Source: JBGPHT01 sp041484525 | GTDB lineage: Bacteria > Acidobacteriota > Terriglobia > Bryobacterales > Bryobacteraceae | DNA: 64,000 nt | Direction of reading: 5' to 3' | Assembly (NCBI GenBank): GCA_041484525.1 | Contig: JBGPHT010000001.1 | Location: forward strand, 1-64,000 | Shown here: positions 33,497 to 42,390 of the stretch, in pieces | How the letters are laid out: each line of letters begins with the position of its first letter | How positions within the stretch are numbered: the first letter of the stretch is position 1 | The notes under the pieces: model-generated | Told to the model about the DNA's origin: nothing | Databases searched by the model: none | Seen by the model: only the letters and a program-made list of their open reading frames with translations | Made by a program: the position numbers and the translations under genes

Positions 33497-34903
33497 TTGA
33501 TAACCGTGGCTGCCGAAACACCGCGGGCGACATCCGTTGCAGGCATTGAGGAAGCCAGCCTCCGCAAGGAACTGGGTCTCGGCGACCTCGTCCTGGCGCA
33601 GGTTTTGTGCGTCGTCGGCTCCACGTGGGTGGGTGTCGCGGCCAAGCTCGGTAAAGCGCACGTCGCTTTCTGGCTGGGCGCGATGCTGCTCTTCTACCTC
33701 CCGCTCGCGGCCGTCGTCATCTATCTCAACCGGCTGATGCCGCTCGAAGGCGGCCTCTACCAATGGGCGAAGGCGGGGTTCGGCGAAATGGCGGGCTTCC
33801 TCACCGCGTGGAATCTGTGGGTCTACGCCGTGATCGTCACCGGCTCCATCATCTTCGTGATCCCGACCGATCTCGCGTACATGCTCGGACCCTCCGCCGC
33901 GTGGGTTCCCGGCAGCAAGGCCGCGACGCTGGCGCTGAACGGCGCCGTCATGATCGCGATCGTCTGCGTCGCCATCCGCGGCCTCGATCTCGGAAAGTGG
34001 CTGCACAACGCGGGTAGCGTGATGATCCTGGCGGCGTACGCGATCCTGCTCGGGCTGCCACTGTGGGCGCTGGCGCGCGGTAGCATTTCGAGCTTCCAGC
34101 CGATCCCCTGGCAGTGGCCCAAGTTCGACATGTTCAGCCTCGCCATTTTCGGCCAGATGACGGTCGGCGCGCTGAGCGGTTTCGAATACGTCGCCATCCT
34201 GGCGGGCGAATGCCGCAGCGCCGCGCGCACCATCGGGCAATCGGTGGTGATTTCGTCGCCCATCATCGCGCTCATGTTCATCCTGGGGACCAGCTCGGTT
34301 CTGACCTTCGTAGGCTCGCGGCCCATCAACGTCATCGGCCCGATTCCGCAGACCATGACGTTGGCACTCGGCGATTCCGCACCTTGGGCCGCCGCGTTCG
34401 GAATCTTCCTGCTGATGGCGCGCGCCGTCGCCAGCGCCAGCTTGATCTTCACCGGCCTCACACGCCTTCCCATGACCGCCGGCTGGGACCACATCGTGCC
34501 GCGCTGGTTCACCGAGCTGCACCCGCGCCGGAAAACGCCGGTGAATTCCATCCTCTTTGTGGCGGCTGTGGTCATGCTGCTGACGCTCCTCAGTATGTTG
34601 GGCGTACACGAGCAGGAAGCCTCGCAAATGCTGCTGCTGGCGTCCGTCGTCCACTACGCGATCGCCTACATCGCGCTGTTCGCGCTACCCGTCGTGGGCC
34701 GTCGGGCGCTGCGCTCGATGCTGCCCGGATGGGTCCGAGTTGCCGCCGCTGCGGGCCTGGTATCGAGTCTCGTGGCACTGCTGATTTCCGTCTACCCGAT
34801 CGTCGATGTGGTGAGCCGCGCCGCGTTCGCTGCTAAGATCTGTTCCGTGGTGGCGGTGAGTAACATCGTCGGCGTCGCGATCTATCGGGCGGGGAGGCGT
34901 TGA
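33497..34903 (+). CDS. APC-superfamily amino acid permease
   Basis: This 468-aa integral membrane protein carries an amino acid or related substrate, probably by proton symport. It has about 12 hydrophobic segments and the family's early pattern (LRKELGLGDLVLAQVLCVVG; GGLYQWAKAGFGEMAGFLTA). Mid-protein helices include FGQMTVGALSGFEYVAILAG, where GFE matches the substrate-binding bend of helix 6. The frame opens at TTG 33497, right after the TGA of the previous gene; GTG 33506 (giving MAAETPR) is equally possible. Its stop overlaps the next start (TGATG). The transporter is thus linked to a transpeptidase and a SpoIID protein, suggesting that it takes up wall-derived amino acids or peptides, but that is inference. 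Confidence 0.9.
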   Translation: MITVAAETPRATSVAGIEEASLRKELGLGDLVLAQVLCVVGSTWVGVAAKLGKAHVAFWLGAMLLFYLPLAAVVIYLNRLMPLEGGLYQWAKAGFGEMAGFLTAWNLWVYAVIVTGSIIFVIPTDLAYMLGPSAAWVPGSKAATLALNGAVMIAIVCVAIRGLDLGKWLHNAGSVMILAAYAILLGLPLWALARGSISSFQPIPWQWPKFDMFSLAIFGQMTVGALSGFEYVAILAGECRSAARTIGQSVVISSPIIALMFILGTSSVLTFVGSRPINVIGPIPQTMTLALGDSAPWAAAFGIFLLMARAVASASLIFTGLTRLPMTAGWDHIVPRWFTELHPRRKTPVNSILFVAAVVMLLTLLSMLGVHEQEASQMLLLASVVHYAIAYIALFALPVVGRRALRSMLPGWVRVAAAAGLVSSLVALLISVYPIVDVVSRAAFAAKICSVVAVSNIVGVAIYRAGRR

Positions 34904-35706
34904 TGCTGCGGCGCCACGCCATCGGCGTCCTGCTGGGCGCTGCTGCTGCTCGCGCGGATGCGGAGGGTACGGCGGTGCTCGTCGATGTGCGCACGAAGCG
35001 TCTGATTTCGGTTCGCGACCGGGCGCTCGCAGGCGGCATGCTCGCCCCGCCGGGATCCACGCTGAAGCCGTTTTCGTTGTCGGCTCTGTTGCAGGCAGGC
35101 AAGCTGCGCGCTGGCGAAGAGTTCAGGTGTCCGCAGAATCTGGAAATCGCCGGCCGGTCGTTTGCATGCTCCCACCCACCCGGAATGATGCAGGTGCGGA
35201 CCGCACTGGCGTATTCCTGTAATTGCTTCGTGGCGCACTTTGCGGAGCGACTGGCGCCGGGTGAACTGGGTTCGGCGCTGGCACGCGCGGGTTTCCGCTC
35301 GCGTTCCGGCCTGCTGGGCGAAGGCGAAGTCGCCGGCGACATCCGCCCCGCCGACGCCCGCCTGCAGGCGATCGGCGAAGCCGGCGTGCTGGTTACGGCC
35401 GCCGAAATGGCGATGGCCTATCGAAGTCTGGCGCTGGACGCAGTCGAGCCGATCCGCGCCGGCCTCGAAGCCGCCGTGGAGGCCGGTACGGCGCAGCAGG
35501 CGCAGATTGCGCGCGTGAAGGTCGCCGGTAAGACCGGCAGCGTCCGGGCGGTCGACGGCAGCTTCCTGGCGTGGTTTGCCGGATTCGCGCCGAGCCGTGC
35601 GCCTGAGGTGGCGATTGCCGTGATGCTGCAAGGCCGCTCGGGCGGCGCCGACGCTGCGCCTATCGCAGGGCGAATACTGGCAGCGCATTTCCGGGGGCGC
35701 TCATGA
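34903..35706 (+). CDS. Minimal penicillin-binding transpeptidase-like protein
   Basis: This 267-aa protein is a bare penicillin-binding transpeptidase domain. The three active-site motifs are all present: SxxK as S52-TL-K55 in PPGSTLKPF, SxN as S105-C-N107 in LAYSCNCFVAHF, and KTG as K210-TG in KVAGKTGSVRAVD. A short signal-like N terminus (RRHAIGVLLGAAAARADA) suggests export. Usual class A or B penicillin-binding proteins are two to three times longer, with glycosyltransferase or pedestal domains; none exists here. It could be a trimmed D,D-transpeptidase, a carboxypeptidase or a beta-lactam sensor. ATG 34903 is favoured by GGGGAGG 5 bases upstream. The next gene begins within its stop (ATGA). 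Confidence 0.85.
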   Translation: MLRRHAIGVLLGAAAARADAEGTAVLVDVRTKRLISVRDRALAGGMLAPPGSTLKPFSLSALLQAGKLRAGEEFRCPQNLEIAGRSFACSHPPGMMQVRTALAYSCNCFVAHFAERLAPGELGSALARAGFRSRSGLLGEGEVAGDIRPADARLQAIGEAGVLVTAAEMAMAYRSLALDAVEPIRAGLEAAVEAGTAQQAQIARVKVAGKTGSVRAVDGSFLAWFAGFAPSRAPEVAIAVMLQGRSGGADAAPIAGRILAAHFRGRS

Positions 35707-37163
35707 AGGGCCGGATCATCCGCTCCGTTACGGTCACGGCCCTCTTTTTGCGTGGCGGCCTGGCGCAACCGGTGGCTACGCTGACCGTCCGCATCGCTCC
35801 CAACCTCAATACTTCGAACCTCACCATCCCTCTTGAAAAATACGTGGCCGCCGTCCTCGCCGGCGAGAGCAACACTTTTCGCTCCGATGAAGCACTCAAG
35901 GCTATGGCTGTCGCAGCCCGTACCTATGCCATCTATTTCCGCGGGCGCCACGCCGCGGAAGGTTACGATCTCTGCGGCACCACTCACTGCCAGCGCCTCG
36001 ACCCCGCGGCCGTCACGCCGCGCATCCAGGCGCTGGTCGATGCCACCGCTGGCGAACTGCTCTGGTACGAAGGCAAGCCCATCTTCACTTCTTATTCCCA
36101 GGACTGCGGCGGTGTCACCGAAGACGCGGGCGCCGTCTGGTCGAGTACCGGTGTGCCTTACCTCCGCAGCCACCCCGATCCTTACTGCACGCGCAGTGGT
36201 CCCAGCCTGTGGCAGTGGGCCGGCGACCCGTTCGATATCGCCGCTGCCCTGCATCATTCCCAATTGCAGGCGCCGCACCAACTCGACCGGATCGCGATCG
36301 CGGAGCGCACACCCTCCGGCCGCGCTCGCGTGTTAGCGCTGTCGGGCGGCGGCGAATCGATCAAGGTCAGTGCCAGTTCGTTCCGCTTTGCGATGGGCCG
36401 CGAGCTGGGTTGGAATACCGTCCGCAGCGACCGATTCGACGTCACCGAGTCCAATGGCCGACTGCTGTTTCAAGGCGCCGGCGGCGGGCACGGCGTCGGC
36501 ATGTGCCAGCGGGGCGCCGACCAGATGGGCGTCGAGAGCCATACCTACCGCGAGATTCTGGCGTTCTATTATCCCGGCACCGCGCTCGGGCTGACGGGGC
36601 GCGGCATCTCCTGGGCACGCCTGGGCGGAGAAGCCGCCGCGCTTTTCACCACGCACCCGGGCCAGGACGGGCAAGTGCTGGCGCTCGCCGAGCGGTTGAT
36701 CGCAAGTCTCGCGCGGCGCACCGGCTTGCCTGCTCCCTCCGCCGTCGAACTTCGGCTCTATCCGGATATCGACACGTTCCGCAACGCCACCGGCCAGCCC
36801 GGCTGGGTGGTCGCGCAGACGGTGGGACGCCGGATTTCGCTGCAGCCCGCTGGCGCGCACGAGCCCACCCTGCGTCACGAACTGCTGCACGTGTTTTTCG
36901 AAGCGCAGGCGAATCCATCGCTGCCGGTGTGGTTCCGCGAAGGGTTGGTGGGCTACTTCGAGGGTGGACGGCAGCAGTGGATCGCTCCCGCGTCCTCGGC
37001 TGACGCGACGCGCGCCCGGCGCGATTTCGCCGATGCCGCGCGCAAGGTGGTCGGACTGGTAAGCCGCTACGGTGAGGTCACTGTTTTGGGCTGGCTCAAG
37101 ATCGGTTTGCCGCGCGAGGTCAGTAGCTCCAGCACCAGCACTGCCGCGACGAACAGCAGGTAG
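35703..37163 (+). CDS. SpoIID/LytB-domain protein fused to a zinc-peptidase-like domain
   Basis: This 486-aa exported protein has two parts. Residues ~25-295 form a SpoIID/LytB domain (IPLEKYVAAVLAGESNTFRS, MAVAARTYAIYF, YSQDCGGVTE, GAGGGHGVGMCQRGADQM), the fold of the sporulation lytic transglycosylase and amidase enhancer. Residues ~310-460 resemble a gluzincin-type 'peptidase MA' domain, with HELLH at 392-396 in LRHELLHVFFEAQANPSLPV and WFREGLVGYF as the third-ligand region. Acidobacteria do not make endospores, so the SpoIID part most likely acts on peptidoglycan during growth or lysis. The gene overlaps the transpeptidase start-stop by 4 bp. Its last 97 bases overlap, in antisense, the 3' end of the membrane protein gene on the other strand. 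Confidence 0.88.
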   Translation: MKGRIIRSVTVTALFLRGGLAQPVATLTVRIAPNLNTSNLTIPLEKYVAAVLAGESNTFRSDEALKAMAVAARTYAIYFRGRHAAEGYDLCGTTHCQRLDPAAVTPRIQALVDATAGELLWYEGKPIFTSYSQDCGGVTEDAGAVWSSTGVPYLRSHPDPYCTRSGPSLWQWAGDPFDIAAALHHSQLQAPHQLDRIAIAERTPSGRARVLALSGGGESIKVSASSFRFAMGRELGWNTVRSDRFDVTESNGRLLFQGAGGGHGVGMCQRGADQMGVESHTYREILAFYYPGTALGLTGRGISWARLGGEAAALFTTHPGQDGQVLALAERLIASLARRTGLPAPSAVELRLYPDIDTFRNATGQPGWVVAQTVGRRISLQPAGAHEPTLRHELLHVFFEAQANPSLPVWFREGLVGYFEGGRQQWIAPASSADATRARRDFADAARKVVGLVSRYGEVTVLGWLKIGLPREVSSSSTSTAATNSR

Positions 37164-37801
37164 GCGGCGCCGATCCGAACTACGAAACTGGCCATCTCCA
37201 TCCCGAAGCCGCCCGCCTTGGGCACCCAGCCGAAAATGCGGAACGGCAGCCAGAAGGCGCAGAGAAGAAGCAGCGGCACTTCCAGCCAGTAGTGCCAGCC
37301 GCGGCGGCCGATCGCGCCGAAGCCCCGCCAGCCGCGGTTGGCGACGGCGGCAGCCACGGGCAGCAGCACCACCGGCAGGATCCACCACCGAATGATCCAG
37401 AACCCCGCGTTGAAGATGCGGGTGACCGTCGCCGGTTTGATCGGCTTTCGTAGCTTGAGGGTCAGCCAGGAGGCGAGCCGGAACGCCGGCTTTCCGGACG
37501 CGTCGGCCCACCAGGAAAGCAGGCCGTAAAGCGCGACCACCGCAACCGCGGCTATCAACAAGGGCAAGAGATTTCGCAGCGCCGTACGAAACGACGGGCT
37601 CAGTGGAGCAGGCACGGGAGCCTGCCCCACGAGATACACCAGCGTCGTGCCGTGCAGCCAGCACACGAGTGCGACAATCGCCAGCGCGTCGGCGAAGCTG
37701 AAGATCAAGCGCGGTACCGTCGGCTCTCCGATGCCCAGCCATAAATACGCCAACCAGAGCAGCAGCGCGTTGCTCACGAGGTGCAGACCCACGAGCTTCA
37801 T
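37067..37801 (-). CDS. Integral membrane protein of unknown function, in the macroglobulin operon
   Basis: This 244-aa protein has about six membrane segments (LVSNALLLWLAYLWLGIG; FADALAIVALVCWLHGTTLV; LLPLLIAAVAVVALYGLLSW; IIRWWILPVVLLPVAAAVAN; LEVPLLLLCAFWLPFRIFGW; IGAAYLLFVAAVLVLELLTS). I do not recognise the family. The start is ATG 37801: a strong GGAGGTG lies 4 bases upstream and the start overlaps the stop of the alpha-2-macroglobulin gene (ATGA), so the two are coupled. It is the last gene of the DUF1175-macroglobulin operon and may help anchor or export that protein. Its 3' end overlaps the spoIID-like gene tail to tail by 97 bp. Confidence 0.8.
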   Translation of the reverse strand: MKLVGLHLVSNALLLWLAYLWLGIGEPTVPRLIFSFADALAIVALVCWLHGTTLVYLVGQAPVPAPLSPSFRTALRNLLPLLIAAVAVVALYGLLSWWADASGKPAFRLASWLTLKLRKPIKPATVTRIFNAGFWIIRWWILPVVLLPVAAAVANRGWRGFGAIGRRGWHYWLEVPLLLLCAFWLPFRIFGWVPKAGGFGMEMASFVVRIGAAYLLFVAAVLVLELLTSRGKPILSQPKTVTSP

Positions 37802-40800
37802 TTCACCTCCAGTCGGAGGCTCTCGGTCGTTGACAGGAACCCGGGCTGGTACATCGGTTGTACTCGCGCCGGACTCACCTGGAACACGCCCGGGTTCACC
37901 ACCTTCAACAGGTAGAAGTACTGATGCTGGCCCTGCGGGAACCAGGTCTGGAACATCGCCATGCGGTCGTCGTGCAATTCGCGGCGCGTGAAGTAATAAC
38001 TCCACCATGGCGGCCGACTCTTCAACTGATACGAGCCGTCGCGCTCGATGAATTCCGTGCCGGCGGGAATCGGGTCTTCCACCATCAAATATTTCCATGC
38101 GGCGCCGGTTACTGTCAGGCGCACCGCCAGGATATCGCCCACCGCCACCGGGCCGTTCAGCGGCACTGTGTCGTACACGATGGTCTCGCCCTGCTTCATG
38201 GGCGCCAGCTTGAAATAATCGCGCAGGATGTTGAGCGACGCGCTGCCCGTCTGCTGCAGCTTCTCGTCGCGCGAGAAGTATTCGGCACGCGCCGAATAGT
38301 ACAGCCGGCCCTCGCCCGCCATCGTCACGCGCACGTGGTTCGCGCCGGGCTGCAGCTTGGATTCGTCCAGCGTGATTTCGGGCGCCGAGATGCCGGTCGC
38401 TTGATCCAGCTTCTTCGTGAGCACCGCTTGGCCGTTCACATATACGGTAGCGGTCAGGTTCTCATTCAGCTCGTTCGAGGTCTTGAGGTAGTCGGTCAGG
38501 CCGTAGATCACCATTGCCGTCTGCTTGGTGGACGACCACCAGTAGCCCTCGTTGCGATGGTTCATCAGCCACAACGCGGCCTTCGGCAACAGCGGACTGC
38601 CGGCCCGCTGGTGCGATAGAAATTTCACCACGTAAGCCGTCGACTCGGGCGTCACCTCGTCGCTGAAATCCAGCATCGGATCGCGCGTGGCCGGCCACCA
38701 CGCCTGCTGCTCGTCCTGCTGCGCGGCCTGCTCCACCAGTGCCGCGATCTCGGACGCGCGCGCGTCCTTCAACTGCTCGAGCCCGAGCCCGAGCAGCGCC
38801 AGCCCGTACGGCGAGAGCTTCGCGCGCTGATCGTAGACCTGGCCCGTCAGGCCGGCGTCGACGACTGCATACGCCATGTACGCGCGCAGGTCCGCCACCA
38901 GTTTCGGATCGCGCGCGAACTCCTTCTTCACCCAATCGGCGCCCTTCTGGACGCGCTCGTTGTCCACCTGCACGCCCGCCGCGGCCGCCTGTGTCAGGCC
39001 CGCCACTACGTAAGCCGTCATGAACGGATGGCTCTCGTCGGTCTGCCACCAGCCCCAGCCGCCGTCTTCGTGTTGGAAGGTGTAGAGGCGCTCGATCCCC
39101 GCGCGGATCTTGGATTGCAGCGCCGCCTCATCCACGTTCGTCTTCACGCCCAGATCCCGCACCGCCTGGCTCACGATGATGTTCGGCAGGAAGCTCGACA
39201 TCGTCTGCTCCACGCAGCCGTAGGGGAATGTGATCAGGTAGTCGAGAGCGCCGAAGAGCGAGCCCGCGATCGATGGCGACACGCGTACGGATAGCGAGCG
39301 CGAGCCGGGCTCCACCTTGCCCGAATAAGTCAGGTCGAACTCCGCCGAGCCGCCCGGCGCCAGCGAGCCGCCGCGCGACTGCGCCAGCTTCACGCCGGGC
39401 ACATTCACCGGCAGTTGCAGCTCGAGCGCGTCCGACTCCTCGTTAGTGAGCGCCTTGCCGGTCAGCATCGCGCTGCGTACGGCCTGCGCGCGCACCCGCC
39501 AATCCAGTTTGACCTCGCCGCGGCTGGGGACCTCCACATCGCGGGTCTTGCCGTCGAGAACATCGAGCCCCGCCACGTCGAGCGATACCCGCGCGGTCTT
39601 GGCGGTGGTGAGGTAGTTGTGTACGAGCGCTGAAATCGTGACTTCGTCGCCCTGCACGAAGAACCGCGGGACCGCCAGCCGCAAGATCAGGTTCTTGCGC
39701 ACGATGGTCTTGAGCACGGCGGCGCCGACTTTCGTGTCGGGCGTCACGCCGCGCGCCGTTGCGCGCCAGGTGGTGAGCGAATCGGGAAACTCCACCTTCG
39801 TCTGGGCGCGGCCGCCGGCATCCGTAGTGAGATCCGCCAGCCAAAGCGCGGTATCCGGAAAAACTTTCCGTGTCTTAGGCTGCACCAGGTGATCCGGTTT
39901 GAGCTGCGCCAGACGGCGATGCGGCCCGAGCGCAAGCTTCATGGTGCGCTTGCCGGCCTCCCCGTTGAAATAGTAGTTCAGCGATCGCTCGGTGTAGACA
40001 CTGTTCCACTCGCGCCCGAAGAAAAAGCTGAGCGGGTCCTGCAGGGTATCGCGGCGGATGCCGTAGATGGCCTCATCGACCACGCCCAGGCTCAACTCGG
40101 CGCGCGCCGCGGGCTGCCCGTCCGCTCCGGTTGCCTGGATGCTGTACTGCGCGGTTTCACCGGGCGTGTACTGCGGCTTGTCGGTGGCCAGCTTCACATT
40201 CAACTGGTGGTCCTCGGGCGGGACCTTTATATACTTGGTTCCCTGGAACAGATTGCCGCCGCGCAGGAATTCGACGGAGACGAAGAGGCCAGGCTCGTCC
40301 GTAATCGCGATCGGCACTTCCAGTACAGCCGTCGAATCGCTCGACCGCAGCAGCTTGTGCAGGCGCAGGTCGCGGCCCTCCACCGTGGCCAGAACCGGCG
40401 TGTTGGGCTTGCCAGTGACGATCAGCACCTTGGCCGTGTCGCCGGGGCGGTAGATCTTCTTGTCGGGCACGATGTCGACGGTCTTGCGGTCGTCGCCGAA
40501 ATCGAACAGGTTGCGCCCCGAGATCCACAGCGAGGTCGTATTCTGTACGTCGCGCCCTTCCGGCGTACGCGACGTCACGCGCGCATGATAGTAACCGCCC
40601 TCGGCGGGCAGCGTTATTTCCACGTCGCGGTCTCCGCCTGATCCGGTGACGCCGTCGGCCGCACTCACCAGTTGCGGGTTGGCGGGATCGCGCCGGTTGA
40701 AGCGCAGCAACTCCACGCGAACTCTCGCGGTCACCGGATGGTTGTCGTAATCGCGCGCCTGAACCTTAAATACGGCCTTGCCGCCGGGCGGATAGAAGTA

Positions 40801-42390
40801 ACGGTCCGGCGTGACGTTCACCAGGAAGCTGCCGTACGTGGCGACCGCCCAGCCGAGGCCGGTGATCTCGCGGTTCGCCTCGTCGGTGACGCGCGCCTCG
40901 ATGCGGTAGCGGTAGTCGTTCCGATGCTCGGAAACGCCGGTGTCGAAATGGATGGTGAGCTTGCCGTTGGAATCGAGGACACCGTTTTCCTCCAGGATCT
41001 GTTCGTCGCCGTAGCTGTCGGTGTCCTGATTATCCGCGTCGCCCTGCGACTCCGTCTCATCAGCGTCGTACCACAGCGGGAAATAGTAGAGGTTGCGATA
41101 CACGGCGTACTTGACCTTGGCGCCGGCCACGGGCTCGCCGAAGTAGTACGCGGAATCGATGGTCGACTCGACAGATTGGCCTTCGAGCACGCGCGGCTTG
41201 GCAGTCGTGACGCGCACTTCGTATTCGGGCTTCTTGTACTCCTCCACGTCGAAGTTGCCGTTCATGTAGGAACCGCCGGCGCGCACCTCGATGTTGTAAT
41301 TGCCGAGCGCGGCCGCCGCAGGGAGTTCGAAATCATCGTGCACCGTGCCGATGGCCGACGTGGTGAGATCCTTCTGGTAGACCGGCTTGTCCTCGGAATC
41401 GTGGATGCGGATGGATACCTGCTTCGCCGCGGGTACGTCGTAGCCGGTCGCGGTACGCACTCGCAGGATGCCCTTGAAATGCACGGTGTGGCCGGGACGG
41501 TAGACGGGACGGTCGGTGTAGACGTATCCCAGCCAGGGCTGGGAGTCAGCGGACGCGAAGCTGGAGAGCTGGTTCACTGCGAAGTCGGCACCGCGCCGCG
41601 CCAGAATGCGAGAGTCGTCGGGGTGCGCGCCGGTCCAATCGATTTGGGCGATGCCGTCGCCGTCGGTTTCGGGTCCGGACTTGCGGCCTTCCTTCGTGAC
41701 CACCCAAAGCTGTGCGCCGCGCACCGGCTCGCCGGTATTGCGGTCAGCGACGAAGTTGAGGATGCGGCCGCGCGCGCTCTTCGTCACCAGGACGATGTCC
41801 GAGACCATCACCAGGGTGTAGGCGCGGAGCTGTCCCGTCACCGCCTCGATCAGATAGAAGCCGCGCTCGGAGATCGGCAGGTCGACGGTCTCGCTCTCCC
41901 ATCGTGCGTGGCTGCGGACCGGCTGCACGAACGAGAGCACAAGCTGCTGGGAATTGAGGACGGGTGCTTCGGCGAAGCGTGTCTCCTTGGTTCCGGCCTT
42001 GGTGGGTGTGGGCGCGGAGCCGCCGAAGTGCGCGCTGGGAGGTTCCGTAAACTGCGCTCGCAACGACCGTCGGATGGAGGTGCGCAGTCCGTGTTTCCAG
42101 CCGTGGATGCGCTCGAGCCAGGTGCGCTCGTGCGGCGCACGCGGCGCGCTTCCGCCGAACTGGTGCGGGTCCTCAAGCTGCTGGAAGAACTGGATGGGAT
42201 CGTTGATGCGGTAGACGCGAAATTCGAGAGCGTCGACTTTCCAGGCCGTGAGCGCGACCTGCGGTTTGCCGTTCGACCCGAAGGTGCGATTGCTGGCGAG
42301 CGAGAAGTACGGAGCGTCTTCGTTCTGCCCCAGTCCGGCGGCCGAGAGCGCGATGAGCAGCAGCACCCGAAGCTTGGTCCTGCCCTTCAT
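37798..42390 (-). CDS. Bacterial alpha-2-macroglobulin family protein
   Basis: This 1530-aa exported protein is a bacterial macroglobulin, a protease trap. A signal peptide (MKGRTKLRVLLLIALSAAGL) is followed by a string of macroglobulin beta domains (DRPVYRPGHTVHFKGILRVR; DKKIYRPGDTAKVLIVTG; TDKPQYTPGETAQYSIQATG), the A2M family block LWLADLTTDAGGRAQTKVEF, and the thioester domain with TFPYGCVEQTMSSFLPNI. Cys1059 and Gln1062 make a complete CxEQ thioester, so it can covalently hold attacking proteases. The C-terminal receptor-binding-like domains follow (RLTVTGAAWKYLMVEDPIPA). It is coupled to a DUF1175 gene upstream and a membrane protein downstream. The pairing with DUF1175 mirrors the E. 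coli yfaS-yfaT neighbourhood. Confidence 0.94.
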   Translation of the reverse strand: MKGRTKLRVLLLIALSAAGLGQNEDAPYFSLASNRTFGSNGKPQVALTAWKVDALEFRVYRINDPIQFFQQLEDPHQFGGSAPRAPHERTWLERIHGWKHGLRTSIRRSLRAQFTEPPSAHFGGSAPTPTKAGTKETRFAEAPVLNSQQLVLSFVQPVRSHARWESETVDLPISERGFYLIEAVTGQLRAYTLVMVSDIVLVTKSARGRILNFVADRNTGEPVRGAQLWVVTKEGRKSGPETDGDGIAQIDWTGAHPDDSRILARRGADFAVNQLSSFASADSQPWLGYVYTDRPVYRPGHTVHFKGILRVRTATGYDVPAAKQVSIRIHDSEDKPVYQKDLTTSAIGTVHDDFELPAAAALGNYNIEVRAGGSYMNGNFDVEEYKKPEYEVRVTTAKPRVLEGQSVESTIDSAYYFGEPVAGAKVKYAVYRNLYYFPLWYDADETESQGDADNQDTDSYGDEQILEENGVLDSNGKLTIHFDTGVSEHRNDYRYRIEARVTDEANREITGLGWAVATYGSFLVNVTPDRYFYPPGGKAVFKVQARDYDNHPVTARVRVELLRFNRRDPANPQLVSAADGVTGSGGDRDVEITLPAEGGYYHARVTSRTPEGRDVQNTTSLWISGRNLFDFGDDRKTVDIVPDKKIYRPGDTAKVLIVTGKPNTPVLATVEGRDLRLHKLLRSSDSTAVLEVPIAITDEPGLFVSVEFLRGGNLFQGTKYIKVPPEDHQLNVKLATDKPQYTPGETAQYSIQATGADGQPAARAELSLGVVDEAIYGIRRDTLQDPLSFFFGREWNSVYTERSLNYYFNGEAGKRTMKLALGPHRRLAQLKPDHLVQPKTRKVFPDTALWLADLTTDAGGRAQTKVEFPDSLTTWRATARGVTPDTKVGAAVLKTIVRKNLILRLAVPRFFVQGDEVTISALVHNYLTTAKTARVSLDVAGLDVLDGKTRDVEVPSRGEVKLDWRVRAQAVRSAMLTGKALTNEESDALELQLPVNVPGVKLAQSRGGSLAPGGSAEFDLTYSGKVEPGSRSLSVRVSPSIAGSLFGALDYLITFPYGCVEQTMSSFLPNIIVSQAVRDLGVKTNVDEAALQSKIRAGIERLYTFQHEDGGWGWWQTDESHPFMTAYVVAGLTQAAAAGVQVDNERVQKGADWVKKEFARDPKLVADLRAYMAYAVVDAGLTGQVYDQRAKLSPYGLALLGLGLEQLKDARASEIAALVEQAAQQDEQQAWWPATRDPMLDFSDEVTPESTAYVVKFLSHQRAGSPLLPKAALWLMNHRNEGYWWSSTKQTAMVIYGLTDYLKTSNELNENLTATVYVNGQAVLTKKLDQATGISAPEITLDESKLQPGANHVRVTMAGEGRLYYSARAEYFSRDEKLQQTGSASLNILRDYFKLAPMKQGETIVYDTVPLNGPVAVGDILAVRLTVTGAAWKYLMVEDPIPAGTEFIERDGSYQLKSRPPWWSYYFTRRELHDDRMAMFQTWFPQGQHQYFYLLKVVNPGVFQVSPARVQPMYQPGFLSTTESLRLEVK

